In this document: positions 1 to 11,000 of the stretch, in pieces
Layout: each line of letters opens with the position of its first letter
How positions within the stretch are numbered: the first letter of the stretch is position 1
Assembly (NCBI RefSeq): GCF_902635505.1
Contig: NC_045428.1
Span: 116,889,641 to 116,953,640, forward strand
Origin: Sarcophilus harrisii
Lineage: Eukaryota > Chordata > Mammalia > Dasyuromorphia > Dasyuridae
DNA length: 64,000 nt
Reading direction: 5' to 3'
Position numbers and translations under genes: made by a program
Notes under the pieces: model-generated
Told to the model about the DNA's origin: nothing
Seen by the model: the letters and a program-made list of their open reading frames with translations, nothing else
Databases searched by the model: none

Positions 1-39
1 ATGCAATAGACTACCTGCTGTCCAAGAACTAACCTAGTT

Positions 40-265
40 TAGGTGGTGCAGTAATTAGAGTGCTGGATTTGGAGTCAGGAAGACCTAAATTTAAATCTCA
101 TCTCTGATACTTGCTTCTGTATGACTGAGGTGAGTGACTTTCTGTCTGCCTCATTTCCCTCACTTGTAAAATAAGAATACCTCTTAGGATTGCTGTGAAA
201 ATCAAATAAGATAATAAATATAACTTTGCAAATCTTGAAGTATTACTTAAATGTTGGCTACTATA
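40..265 (+). mobile_element. tRNA-derived CORE-SINE (MIR/Mar1-like)
   Basis: The head contains the tRNA-like 'gtgctggatttggagtcag' box, followed by the core 'ctcacttgtaaaataag' and a tail reading 'ttgcaaatcttgaag...attacttaaatgttggctact'. This order of tRNA region, CORE domain and LINE2-like tail is that of MIR/Mar1 SINEs. The copy is near full length and diverged, so probably old. Confidence 0.75.
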
Positions 266-289
266 ATTAAAAAGATGTCCTCCTCAAAA

Positions 290-405
290 GGGGTCAGCTA
301 TGTGCCTTAGTGCTGGGCCTGGAATTAGGAAAATCTCAGTTTAAACCCCAACCTAAGAAACCTCAAAGGGGTAATGAAGTGTTGGATATGACTGAACAAA
401 TATCT
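290..405 (+). mobile_element. Internally deleted RTE-tailed SINE
   Basis: A SINE head ('gtgctgggcctggaattagg') is joined directly to the RTE-type tail 'ggggtaatgaagtgttgg...atgactgaacaa'. The middle of the element is missing. Fuller copies lie at 22781-23030 and 26132-26402. Assignment rests mainly on the tail. Confidence 0.5.
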
Positions 406-1084
406 CCAAAAAGTAAGGAGACTAGATAATCAATTCTCTGATGAATCATGGAATATTCCCCAATATGTGGGCTGTTGAATGATGTTTATTGAGTTAACAG
501 GCCCCTAAGAATTATCATGGGACCATAGAACACGATAAGCAGTATTATCATAGTTTATTGGCTTTCATATGGTTATATCACAAGCAGGTTTGTGATAAAA
601 TTAGGTGCCCGAGGCCATCTCTAATTAGGAGATTCATCAGCCATGTCCCACCAACATTTGGTTTGGTAACTTTCCACTGTTGGAAGCCAGGGTATCAGGA
701 GAGGGTTCCACTGTAAACAACAGATCCATGGGATTCAGTTTTTCATTTCTATTAAGACGCTCCCCTCCAATTATTTCTATACAGTATAGCACATGCAGTT
801 CACCATTTAGATAAGCACAAACAATTTGCTGTGATGTGATAAAATATTAAAGCTGGAAAATAATAGATCTTAGGTAAAGAGATCAGATAATATTCACAAT
901 AGGGAAATTGAACTTACATAATCTCATGCTATATTTAAAGATGAATATACTGTACTTGCAGTTACTAAAAGTATAGTCTCTAAGTATACTTAGGAACTCT
1001 AAGATAGTTCAATTAAATTATAAATCTTGAATTAGTCTTTCCTATGCCTTGTTTGATTTTGCTTATAATTGCCACAGTCATATA
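406..1084. other. Unassigned AT-rich sequence
   Basis: I recognise no gene or repeat family here. The sequence is low in GC with no coding frame of note, and ends at the A-rich junction of the next L1. Confidence 0.5.
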
Positions 1085-1690
1085 TACAAAAAAAAAAAAA
1101 AAATTATAGCAGCTCTTGACAAAGAATTGGAAATTGAGGGATTCAACTGAGGAATAGGCTGAACAAGTTGTGATATATGATTGTGATAGAATATTATTGT
1201 GCCATAATGATGATTTAATACTATCAATAAAATCTGGAAAGATATGAACTGATGCAAAAATGAAATGAGTAGAACCAGGAGAAAACTGTCACAATAATAA
1301 TAATATTGTAAGATGAGCAACTGTGAAAGATTTAGTATTCTCAGTAATAAAATGATCTAAGACAACTCCAAAGGACTTATGTTGAAAAACATTATCCATC
1401 TCCAGAAAAAGAACTGATATAATCTGAATATAGGTCAAAGCATTTTTTAACTTTCTTTATTTTTCTTGGGTTTTTTATTGTGATCTATGTTTTCTTACAT
1501 GGCATAAGGAATATGAAAATATATTTTGCCTGACTATACATGTATAATCTCTATCAAATTGCTTGCTCTCTCAATGAGTGGTGTAGAAAGGAAAGGAGAG
1601 AATTTGGAACTCAATTTCTAAAAATGAATGTTGAAAATTGCTTTTACATGTAAATGGGGAAAAATAAAATATTAAATGAAGAAAATGAAA
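1085..1690 (+). mobile_element. L1 3' end (older family)
   Basis: The start 'ttatagcagctctt' and following 'aaagaattggaaattgag' match the region of L1 ORF2 encoding the conserved 'AKNWK' segment. It runs through 'gaactgatgcaaaaatgaaatgag' (the LMLSEMSR-type motif) into a 3' UTR ending 'gaatgttgaaaattgc...aaaaataaaatatt'. It is 5'-truncated, has many stops, and belongs to an older subfamily than the copy at 1910-2415. Confidence 0.8.
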
Positions 1691-1909
1691 AATATTAATA
1701 ATTGTTAGTGTCATTTGGTCTGCTGCCCTTCATTACTAGTTTTATATTTATTCAAATCAAGACAAAGCTATTTAATTCATGTCCCTTGGTCCCTGGGAAA
1801 TCAAGGTGCTTTTTTCTCTGGGTCCCATGGAAATTCTTCAGTTTCTTGTTAAAACTTTCCTCTTTGGAATAGTCCATGCTAAAAAAAAAAAACTCAATGA
1901 AAAATTTAT

Positions 1910-2415
1910 TTCTTGACCAGCAGGATGAATACAGAGAGGCTTGGAGAAATTTACATAAACTGATGCTGAGTGAAATGAGCAGAATCAGGAGATCATTATA
2001 CACTTCAACAATAATACTGTATGAGGATGTGTTCTGATGGAAGTGGATTTCTTCGACAAAGAGATCTAATTCAGTTCCAATTGATCAATGATGGACAGAA
2101 TCAGCTACACCCAGGGAAGGAACACTGGGAAATGAATGTGGACTACTTGAATTTTTGTTTTTCTTCTCAGGTTATTTTTACCTTCTAAATATAATTCTTC
2201 TTGTACAACAAGAGAACTATACAGATCTAAGCACATATATTGTATCTAGGATATACATTAAAATGTTTAATATGTATAAGACTGCCTGCCATCTAGGGGA
2301 GGGGGTGGAAGGAGGGAAGGGAAAAGTTGGAACAGAAGTGAGTGCAAGGGACAATGTTGTGAAAAATTACCCATGCATATGTTCTGTCAATAAAAAGCTA
2401 TAATTTTTTTTAAAA
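1910..2415 (+). mobile_element. L1 3' end (younger marsupial type)
   Basis: Translation of the first ~120 nt gives a segment like DQQDEYREAWRNLHKLMLSEMSRIRRSLYTST, matching the last part of ORF2 as seen in the minus-strand copy at 62278-62637. A 3' UTR follows with a GGA-rich block (2293-2325) and the terminal 'acccatgcatatgttctg...aataaaaagctataa'. It is 5'-truncated to about 500 bp. Confidence 0.85.
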
Positions 2416-2765
2416 GTCATATACAATTCAAAAAATTTCAATAGCATTTTATTTTTCCAAATAAATGTAAATACAGTTTTCAAAATTCAAAAGAAATTTA
2501 ATTTCTTTAGTGTTCTAGTGTGATAATCTGCTTAAAGACATTTCTGAATATCTCCCCAATCTTCAACATTTGTATCTGATTTTAATGTTTGTTTTTTTCT
2601 AATGAACTAAGTAACCTCCACATCCCTATGCAAAGACTTTCTAGTATGGAACAATTTATCCTAACCTCTCAAGTTTCATTCTCTTTTGATATGAAAGTTA
2701 TTTTTATAGTTCTGTTATCACCATCCAGGACATACAATCTCCAATTCAAGTTCATTATGTTCAAT
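2416..2765. other. Unassigned sequence
   Basis: About 350 bp with nothing recognised; AT-rich, with only short frames. Confidence 0.5.
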
Positions 2766-2880
2766 CCAATCCAAAAAATCTTTTAAGGACCTACTATATG
2801 CCAGACACTGCTACATGTTAGGAATACAATCAATAAAAAGGATAGTCCCTGACCTCAAAGAGTTTATAATCTATGGTGGG
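2766..2880 (+). repeat. Repeat A fragment (5' part)
   Basis: 'ggacctactatatgccagac', then an A-rich stretch, then 'gacctcaaagagtttataat' matches the 5' section of a dispersed repeat seen many times in this window (best copy 29665-30320). I know the family by sight as an old mammalian repeat but cannot name it with confidence. Confidence 0.55.
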
Positions 2881-4234
2881 AGATAACACGAAAAAGCAGA
2901 GGGGAAAGATAAGGAAGGAGTCCAGGAGTCATCAGCATGGGCGTATCTTTTGCTGAGGAGTTGAAATCAGAAAGAGCAGCAAATGCAGAGTGGAGTGAGC
3001 CTAAAAAGTCCAGTTTCTGCCTTCCATAAAGGAAGGCATTGGGAGAAATCTGATACTCCATCCTCACACCTCTAATCAGAGGGAAGGGGAGGTTGAGGGA
3101 ATTAACCAAAGCCTGAGTTAGCAGTTAGCAGCATATCAATGACCTGTAAGGGGCAGAGTAGCAGATGCAGAGTGGAGTGATATTCTCATTTATCTTCCTA
3201 GATCCTTGTCTTTTCATAGAAAACATTAAGAGCCTATATACAATTAAATTTTACTTACTCTCCTTGATACCAGTCAGATTCAGAGTACTGCCAAGCACAC
3301 ATGAATTTTGCAGAAGGATTTTGGGAATGCTTGATTTTTTAAAGTATTCTGCTACTATTCATATAGTTAATGGGCAAGTAATTTTCTCTTCACCCTACAA
3401 TAAACACAAAATGATCAGGTAGTAATCCATATCTCTCTCCTCACCATTGTAATGGAAAACTGAGATTATAAAGACTGTATCTACACAGATACAGATGGTT
3501 GGCATCTGGACATGTTTAAATGAGCCATTAGGACAAAGAAAAAAAAATGCCTTTTCATGAAAAGGTTAAAAATCTAAAGCATAAAGATCCACTACAGTAT
3601 AACATTGCCTAGCTCAAAGCATAAAAAGAGAGCAAAATCCTATATAATCAAAAGGGAATTGTATATAGCACAGTGTGATAAAGCAGAAAATAATGTAGTA
3701 ATTGGCAGTTTCACCTGATTTTTAAGGGAGCTAATTGCAGAAGGGGGATGGGTGCCAAATCAGTTCTTACATGATGGTGAGGATGGATAGGGTTATTTTG
3801 GTAGAATGAGTACAGTGAAAAGAATTAAAACTGGTAGCTATGATCAACTATGGTGTCCATGGTATAGGCTACTGTCTAGGAATATTGTTCTTTCTCACTC
3901 GTGGTCCATAGTAGGAAGCAGGGAAGGAAGGAGAGAACAGGAGCTCCTAAGAGTGACTATTATTTCAAGGTTTCTCCAGATTCTCCAGAATCTACACAGA
4001 ATTTGTCAGAAGTGGTGGAGAAACCAATGATAAAAATTGTGATCAGATCCAATTTAGTGCTGCCTAGCAGAATTGGAGCATCTAAGTGTACTGCCAATTT
4101 CCCCTCTAAAGAGGTAAAACCACCCAAAAAGTCCTTCTCAATGCTTCATGGTAGCCTGGATGTGGTTCTGAGTTCTCCAAAGCTAAGTCAGCAAAGCACA
4201 AATTCTAGCTATTTCTACCTTACTGGAAAGATCG
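2881..4234. other. Unassigned; includes a 26-bp direct repeat
   Basis: No gene or family recognised. Two 26-bp segments (2973-2998 and 3155-3180) differ at two positions and lie 182 bp apart in direct orientation. A 119-codon plus-strand frame (3901-4260) runs into the SINE that follows, has no recognisable domain, and I treat it as chance. Confidence 0.45.
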
Positions 4235-4420
4235 ATGCTATGAAGAAATGCTGGATTTAAAGTCAGAAAACATGGATTCAAATTCTGGTTCTGTTACTTA
4301 TTACCTTGTGACTGTGGAGAAATTATTCCTTTGCACTTAGTTTTCCTCTCTTCAAATAAAAGGCTCAAAAGAAATCAGGCCCCTTCCAATTCTAAATTCA
4401 TGGTCTTATGAAATGCCTTT
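4235..4420 (+). mobile_element. CORE-SINE (Mar1/THER-like)
   Basis: Head 'gctggatttaaagtcag', middle 'ttaccttgtgactgtgg', and 3' section 'ccccttccaattctaaatt'. The last piece corresponds to the 'cttccagctctaaatc' end typical of one marsupial CORE-SINE group. It is complete but diverged. Confidence 0.7.
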
Positions 4421-6117
4421 GAATATAGGTTCAGCAACTCTAATCATGAGTAAACAAGCCATTTGACAATTGATTCTTCAGTGAAGGTAGCTATGAAACA
4501 AACAAACAAACAAAAAAAAAACCCACCATTAAAATGACTAGCTTCTGTGCCCACATCTGTTGTAGAGAATTAATAGGTTGAGACATTTTCTGAAATATTT
4601 TATGAGACTTTCTGATTTAAATGACTATACTTTCTTAGTGATTTCATTCCAAAAGTGGGCAAAAGACAGTGTACTTTTAGAAAATATGATCCAAAGGCTT
4701 ATGTCCTGGTGTGCTGTTTTAACCTATTGTAATTCTCCACTAACACATCTTACAAACAATACTCTGATATGTTACTTAGGAATATAAGTATTCAACCAAA
4801 CCCTGCACAATTTGTTCTGTCTCATCTATCTATCTATCTTTCTATCTGTGTGTGGGGGTGAGGGGGTGCATGGATGGTTGGATACATCTTTTACTTCTTA
4901 ACTCTGCACAGAAGTCAGAAGTTGAGACCTGTAATCATTATCACAAAACTAGACTTAGGTGGTAATAAATAAATACAAGTTTCATGTCTTTATCCACTTT
5001 TTCAAAATTAGCTGCAAGTTATTAGATCAACATAATTTCCTCCTCTCCCATTCCACACCTATACAACTTCCATCAAATAAACATCTTTTCTTAAGAACCA
5101 AAAGCAAATTTTCCATCTTTCTTATTAAATTTTCAGTTGCTAAAAACAATCATCTGAGGAAGTGGTTTTTAGCTGTCCAATTATTTGCAGGGAAAATCAT
5201 TTCACTTTGAACTTTGAATCAATTCTTAGTATGAATAAAAAAAAGGATATTTGTTCAAATATATGCCTAAAATATCCCAACTTCTGAGGAAAGTGTATCT
5301 ATAAGTTCCTTCTGATTAAACATATTTTACTATATTCATGGGTACTAAAAGTAACTAAGTATTGAATAGATGAATTTTATGCTTTATCATTTACAGAGAC
5401 AGAGAGAGAACATGTATGTTCTTTCTGTCTTAGTTTTGTTTTAAAATGTCATATTGTTTTTCTTGTTTGTCCTTGACTTTGAATTATAATGTCTTATCCG
5501 GTCTCTACCTACTCCATTGCTAGCAGCAACTATTTGTTCATAGATAAAATATTCACCTGAAAAATCCTCCCTTTCATCTTGAGTCAATAGGTTGATAAGA
5601 ATGTCTCTTCACATAGTTAGGCCCTTTTAACTAATTTAACACTTTAAAATTAAGTTAAATGTTAAACATGGCTTCTGGCCCCAGAACGCAACCCACATCA
5701 CAGGTATGGAAGTTAGAGCTAAAGAAAACTGATGGAAAAACCTCAAAGGCTACATGAGAAAACAAGATTTCTTTCTGCATGTGACAGTTTCTTTCTTTAT
5801 ACGGATAAGCAAAGCCCATCCCTAATCTACTGCTTTCTTCAAAGATCTTCCTCTGAATTGTGGACATATATACTGGTGACATCAACAGCAGTCCCAATGC
5901 CAGAGATATAGCAGGTTTGGCTGATATACACCTTACTGAAAGGGCCTTTAGACAAGGTACAATGGTTATAAAACTGGATGCTATCCAACAGCACCTCAAA
6001 GTTTTTTGCCAATGTATTTGGCTTATGATTTACATGTTTTATGCACTAATTGCATTCTATTTCTCTGACATAACTATGGACTTCTACAAAATCCACCCCT
6101 TTGGATAATATTTGCTT
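4421..6117. other. Unassigned; minor simple repeats
   Basis: Nothing recognisable in 1.7 kb apart from an (AAAC)n/A-rich run at 4499-4521 and a short CTAT-rich run at 4825-4848 followed by a G-rich patch. Short frames at 5655-6108 overlap on both strands and show no known motif. Confidence 0.45.
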
Positions 6118-6182
6118 CTTATCCTAGAACAGTGCTTTTCACATAGTAGGTACTTCACAAATTGAAAGAAATTGAATTGAAA
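6118..6182 (+). mobile_element. L2 3'-tail fragment
   Basis: 'agaacagtgcttttcacata' and 'gtaggtacttcacaaattg' match the L2 end (consensus like 'gcctggcacatagtaggtgc' then 'ttaataaatg'). Confidence 0.6.
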
Positions 6183-6184
6183 TT

Positions 6185-6545
6185 TAATAAGAAGGCCATT
6201 TATATCTTCATCCAAATTGCTTATAATAATAGTATGCAACAATGGTGTTAAACAGAAATAGAAATAGGACCACTAAATCATACCCTAAGGATCCCTGCAG
6301 GCTGCATATTGATTTTGGAAACCACATATTATTAACATTATCTATTTTTATTTATGTTGTTAAATAATCCCCAATTACATTTTTATCTAGTTCAGGTTAC
6401 TATCTAGAGAGCATGTGGACCACTGGTGTTTGCCACCTCTGGTGTACAGTACAGAATCAAGCCCTGATCCCCGGAGCACTTCACCAGCAACTTCCTTGTA
6501 GGTTTACATCAATCCATTAATGAGCCTCACTTGACTTTTTAAGAA
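6185..6545 (-). mobile_element. CR1/L3-like LINE fragment, split by a hAT MITE
   Basis: The left part (6185-6239, 'tatatcttcatccaaattgc') and right part (6442-6545, 'gatccccggagcactt' and 'ccattaatgagcctcactt') are adjacent segments of a CR1/L3-type repeat on the minus strand. They are separated by a 202-bp DNA transposon. Low identity implies considerable age. Confidence 0.6.
6240..6441 (+). mobile_element. Non-autonomous hAT transposon (MITE), complete
   Basis: The left end 'caatggtgttaaac' and the reverse complement of the right end 'gtttgccacctctg' form diverged terminal inverted repeats. The interior carries 'aaggatccctgcaggctgca' and 'ttaaataatccccaattaca', which I recognise from a marsupial hAT MITE. 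Flanking 8-mers at 6232-6239 and 6442-6449 match at 5 of 8 positions, with only transitions differing, as expected for an old 8-bp hAT target-site duplication. No transposase is encoded. Confidence 0.7.
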
Positions 6546-6595
6546 GAAAATCCTTAGTAAAACCTTGCATGCCATATAAATATGAGTCCTTACTA

Positions 6596-6668
6596 TTACC
6601 TATGTCTCAGAGTTATTTTCAGAAAAGTGTTTTGTAAACTATAAAGCACTTATAGATGAGTAAGCTAT
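6596..6668 (+). mobile_element. CORE-SINE tail fragment
   Basis: 'gtgttttgtaaactataaag' followed by 'cacttatagatgagtaagct' matches the 3' part of MIR/Mar-type SINEs. Confidence 0.5.
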
Positions 6669-8000
6669 GATTATTTTGATTCTGGCATTAGCCCAGTGTT
6701 GCACACACTACTTTCCCTGTCCCACAGTCACTCTTTAAGGTAAAATAATTGCCAAGAAATTACCTAAGCCCAAAGTAGTTCATAATAAATATTAATTGAA
6801 CAAGAAGATTGAGCCCTGAGAATTTGTTTTTAAAGGCCCCTAGATTTGGATGGATTTGGTTCCTTCTTAGAATATATTTTCCACTGATTTTATTCCATTC
6901 ATGAGACTCTACTGAATACCAAGATATAGACATTCTGAGTTCTGCACATTTTCATAAACTCTGAACTGTTTATTAGGCACTTCTTTCCAACACTGGCAAA
7001 ACTTAGGGGATTTTTGTTTTTCCTGAAAGCCCCAAAAAGGACAATTTTATGATTGCAACTGAAAATGAAAAAAGTAGAACTTATAAACACAGACAGAGAA
7101 AAGTAGAATGACAGCTGGTTTAATGTCCTGTCACATGACAAAAGTATCTGAAGCAGAGGAATTCAGTCTCATAGCTTTGGTCATCAGATACAGATGTAAA
7201 TAAAACTGGGGTAGGAGGGAGGGAGATATGTTAGTATTACCATACAAGCAGAGGAAGAATAGGGATATGGCCTAGAAGAAAAACCCTGAAAACAAGAAGA
7301 GAAGACTTTCTAATATTGAATATCCTTCATGTATGTGTTTCAAAGAAAAAATTCTAGTTCTTTTTATTCTTTTTCTCTACCTTCCTCCCTTTTCATTCTT
7401 TCACTGAGACTAGATCTCTGATGTGGATGCCAATTAATTTTCTGTCAAGCCTTGTTCTCAAAGCTATAAGAGCAGCCTACTCCAGTTTGAGCTTTTTTAT
7501 TATGGAAAAAGATCTTTTCTCCTCCATTTTTGACTCTGAAAGACTTTCCTTTTGTGGATGAATTAGGTGTTTAGTGACCTATAGCAGATGGTGTAACAAC
7601 ATTGACTTCATCTGAAGAATTCTGTGTATATTTGAAAAATTATCTCAAAGGCATTTTTTCAGTTCAGCTCTAGCCAAAGAACTGACAGATTTGCCCAATT
7701 TTGAAGTTAGTGGACACTTTCATTTCTAAGCTGTTCAAAAACTACCCCATCCTTTTGATTAATACCATCAGTAAGGTAAAGGGATAAGAATGTCATTATA
7801 CCCATACAAACTTTGAGTTTCTGAGAAAAAGGTGTTATTTATATTTGAGACCTGGCTGGATTCTGTCCTGTAGTTGTAGGAGGGCACTCAAAATTCTCCA
7901 CCTACACTTCTCTTCTGTCTTGCACTCCTGATTCTACCCACATAAATTGTGATGTGTTCAAAGCTGCATAGCTACTGACTAAAGCTCCCCATAACCACAA
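6669..8000. other. Unassigned sequence
   Basis: 1.3 kb with no recognised gene or repeat. Frames up to 80 codons (6899-7141, minus) have low-complexity composition and no motif. Confidence 0.45.
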
Positions 8001-8212
8001 TAATACCTCACATTCATAGAGCACTTGACAGTTTGCAAAACACCTTACAATATTTCATTTGATTCCCATCACAATTCTGTGAAGTAAGGTCTATTTTACA
8101 GAAAAGAAACCTGAAGATGCAGAGATCAAGCAATTTGCCAGGGTAAGGAAGTGTCTCAGGCAAGATTTGAACCCATGTTTTCTTCTTCAAATCCAGAATT
8201 CTAGCAGCTGCT
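8001..8212 (-). mobile_element. CORE-SINE (MIR/Mar1-like)
   Basis: Reads on the minus strand. The plus strand shows the complement of the tail ('gagcacttgacagtttgc'), of the core ('ttttacagaaaagaaacctg') and of the tRNA head ('tttgaacccatgtttt'). Near full length. Confidence 0.75.
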
Positions 8213-8248
8213 GCCTGGGAGTTTTTCTTCCTTTATTTCTGGTCCCCT

Positions 8249-8995
8249 ATGGCCTCACAGAACTACAATCCAGCTATTGCCAGTCTTGCACCACTTCCAT
8301 AAAGGGACCTGTCCAGGAATGGATGCATCTCACAGTTCAAGCCAAGAGATAACAGCAGAAACTGATAACCTAATGATGTCCGGAGACAAAGCAATTTCTG
8401 ACTTCCCAGAGTCAAACAATCTCTACAAATGGATTTGGATCATCTATGGAGCAGCTGGGACACTATATATCTAAGATACAAGCTCTTTTTGCAGTTTCCT
8501 AATGGTTACCCATATAATGCTCCCACCGTGATTGGTTCCCCCATTACCATCCTAATATGGACACCCAAGGCAATATCTGTTTAGACATCCTCAAGGACAA
8601 GTGGTCAGCTCTGCTTGATGTCAGAACCATCCTACTTTTTATCCACAGCCTGCTGGGAGAACCCAGCATTGATAGCCCACAGAACATACATGTTGCTGAA
8701 CTTTGGACAAACCCCATAGCTTTTAAAAACTGTCTGCTAGAAACCTACATGCAGCAGGTGAGTAGCCAAGAACCCTGACCTGGCTGCCCAGACTACCTTC
8801 CTTCATTTTGTGTGTATGTGTGTGTAGCTTCTCCCCTTCCTCATAACCCATCTTCTCCCTCTTCTTTTCTGTACAGAACTGTGTATCATAAACTCTTTTC
8901 CTTTTCTTCTTTTTTCCCTTAAACTCTAGTCTAGCCCTCAATATCAATGTATAAGTAAATTTTGATTTTAAATAAAATCCAGTCTTCTATCATCT
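8249..8995 (+). pseudogene. UBE2C (pseudogene): Processed pseudogene of UBE2C (ubiquitin-conjugating enzyme E2 C)
   Basis: The parent E2 enzyme (UbcH10) charges with ubiquitin on a cysteine and serves the anaphase-promoting complex. This copy starts with ATG at 8249 (MASQN, as in UBE2C), contains MMSGDKAISDFPESNNLYKW, then a decayed [12 protein letters not shown]-like segment. It then has [38 protein letters not shown] and ends VSSQEP with a stop at 8776-8778. The NICLDIL catalytic-cysteine motif is still readable. Length (530 bp) is close to the 540 bp of the 179-codon parent. No introns interrupt it, although the parent gene has several, and a UBE2C-like 3' UTR with AATAAA at 8971-8976 follows, so it is a retrocopy. 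The frame changes at least three times and there are in-frame stops, so it cannot make the enzyme. No poly(A) tract remains. Confidence 0.92.
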
Positions 8996-9192
8996 ATGAT
9001 ACAGTGCTTTTCACTAGATGATAAATGAGCTACAGAAAGATTCTTCTTAGCAAAATTGATCCAGTGTATACAAGAGAACTAGTTACTGTACCTCCCAGAA
9101 TAACCTGAGACTTCCAGAAGTTATCTCTGTTTCTTTGTGAATATTTTACAACTGGGATTATGCTTAAGCAGTAATAATAATAATAACAATAT

Positions 9193-9432
9193 CCAGCATT
9201 AATATAGTGTTTTAAGGTTTATAAAGCACTTTATATGATAGCTGATTTGATTACAATAATTCTGAAATTTAGATGTTCTTATTTCTCCATTTTACAAATA
9301 AAGAAACTGAAGTGCACAAAGGTTGGGTGACTTCCCCATTGTCACACAGTTAATAAGTGTCAAAAGTAGCAGTGGAACTCAAGCCTTCCTGAATTCCAAC
9401 CTAATATTCAAACCATTGGGTTTCCTTAATAA
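9193..9432 (-). mobile_element. CORE-SINE (MIR/Mar1-like)
   Basis: The plus strand shows 'ttttaaggtttataaagcac', 'tttacaaataaagaaactg' and 'tgtcacacagttaataagtg', the complement of a near-complete CORE-SINE. An (AAT)n run lies just upstream at 9172-9186. Confidence 0.75.
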
Positions 9433-9567
9433 TTCTGATAGTGACAATTAAATGAATTTTGTGTTAAAATGAGAAACCAGTTCATCCTTGAGGGTATGAT
9501 ACAAAATTCCTATTTGATTCCACCTGCCCATTTCATCTATAAGTCTGGAAGAATACTATATCAGTCA

Positions 9568-9692
9568 TAAAGCCGTATATTGTAAGGGAGTGAGCACTGG
9601 ATGTAGGGTCAAAACTCAGTTCAAATCTTGGTTCTACTTGGTACTTATTATCCTTAACATATATTTGGGCTCTATTTCCTTCCATAGATTTA
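9568..9692 (+). mobile_element. CORE-SINE 5' fragment
   Basis: 'gtgagcactggatgtagggt' and 'agttcaaatcttggttctac' are the tRNA-derived head and box B region; the tail is missing. Confidence 0.55.
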
Positions 9693-9792
9693 TATATTTT
9701 TTAAAATTCATTATAATTTTATGATGATCATCAAATTATGATTGCATCATTTTAGGGCATTTGAAACATTATATCTACCAATGCAGAGAGTT

Positions 9793-9890
9793 AGGTGGTG
9801 GCACTAAGTGACTTGTCCAGGGTAACTCAGCCAAAACCTTGGACTCAGTTCTTGCCTGACTCCCAAGACAAACTCTCTACTCGTGCTGTA
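9793..9890 (-). mobile_element. SINE 5' fragment (tRNA head)
   Basis: 'aagtgacttgtccagggtaa' followed by 'ggactcagttcttgcctgac' is the complement of the head of a tRNA-derived SINE. Confidence 0.6.
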
Positions 9891-10061
9891 GGTTGTGTTG
9901 ATTCTTAATTTTAATTCCAATTAGGTGAAGCTTTCTAAGCAGAGGAGTATATATAACCCAACAGGTAAACACGCTGCCAAAATCAATAAGATGGCATAAT
10001 TGACATTATACAAAGAAAGAAATTGTACTTCTATAGAGAAGCATTAATTCACATACAACAA

Positions 10062-10345
10062 AAATCATAAAATCATAAAATCACAGATTTGGAAAGGACC
10101 TAACACCTCATCCAATCCAACCCTCTCCTGGAGCCTTAATGCCTTCTTACCACACTCTTTCCAACTACCCAGCCTCTTTTTAATGTCCCATTCTCCATCT
10201 CTGATTGAAATCCATTTAATTTTTATTTTAAAATTATTGCTTATATTGAGCTAAAAAGCCTGCTCTCTCCCAACATCTTTTATTGATCTTAGTTCCTGTA
10301 TAGTCAAACAGCATAAATTAATTTCTCTTACAAGTTAGACCCATT
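10062..10345 (-). mobile_element. CR1/L3-like LINE 3' end
   Basis: The plus strand begins with a short iterated 'aaatcataaaatcataaaat' tract, the complement of the ATTCTATG-type terminal repeat of CR1 LINEs. It continues 'ggaaaggacctaacacctc', 'atccaatccaaccctctcc' and later 'agtcaaacagcataaatt'. All of these match a CR1/L3-like consensus in order. Confidence 0.6.
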
Positions 10346-10417
10346 CCATTTTTTGAAGAAAATCTCGTTTCCATATTCTTTTTTCCAGATCAAACAGCCA
10401 TTTAAATTCAATTCTAT

Positions 10418-10680
10418 TCAGAGCCACTCAGCTTTATTCAAGTCCTTCCTACATGCCAGGCTGCAAAGAAATAGCAAACTATTCCAGTATCTTTGTGAAG
10501 AAAGCTCTACATGGAATCATAAAGAGTCAAACAAGACTGAAAGTAACTGAACAACAAACCTGTCCTCAAGAAGCTCATATTCTAATGGAGAATATGTAAG
10601 ATATAAACAGTATAAATGTAAGGTTGCCTTCAAAGAAAAGCAAGAGTATTAAAAAAGGCCAAAAAAGACTTCTTGAAGAA
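10418..10680 (+). repeat. Repeat A, interrupted by an RTE-tailed SINE end
   Basis: The first part (10418-10465, 'tccttcctacatgccaggct') and second part (10557-10680, 'ctgtcctcaagaagctcata') are consecutive sections of repeat A, separated by SINE sequence at 10466-10556. Confidence 0.5.
10466..10556 (+). mobile_element. RTE-tailed SINE, 3' end only
   Basis: 'ttccagtatctttgtgaag', 'cataaagagtcaaacaagac' and 'taactgaacaacaaa' form the RTE-type SINE tail. Insertion inside repeat A makes it the younger element. Confidence 0.65.
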
Positions 10681-10693
10681 AGAAATTTCAACC

Positions 10694-11000
10694 ATCATCA
10701 ATTAAATACCTACTATGTGCAATGTGCTGTCTTAAGCAATGAAGATGCAAAAAATGAAAACTGTTCCCTCAAGGAGTTTACATTCTATACAACGAAAAAT
10801 ATCTACAAACAAATAAAAAAAGGCATATAAAGTAAATACAAAATAATTTGGGGTTAGAAGAGATTGGGCTAAGAACCAGAGGAATAAGAAAAGGATCCAT
10901 ATAGTAAGTAACATTTAAATTGTGCCTTCAAGGAAGAGCAAGAGATTCCAAAAGAAGAAGACAAGAACAAATATTTATCCTAGGCCTGAGACAAGGTCAT
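10694..11000 (+). repeat. Repeat A copy
   Basis: 'ttaaatacctactatgtgca' then 'ctcaaggagtttacattcta', followed by 'taaattgtgccttcaaggaa' in the same order as the longer copies at 29665 and 38595. Confidence 0.6.

Noticed and set aside
3901-4260. 119-codon plus-strand frame
   Set aside because: It runs into a SINE, shows no domain, and has composition like noncoding sequence.
8757-8766. gtgagt donor-like motif as a splice site
   Set aside because: It is part of the UBE2C pseudogene coding sequence (the codons before SSQEP), so coincidental.
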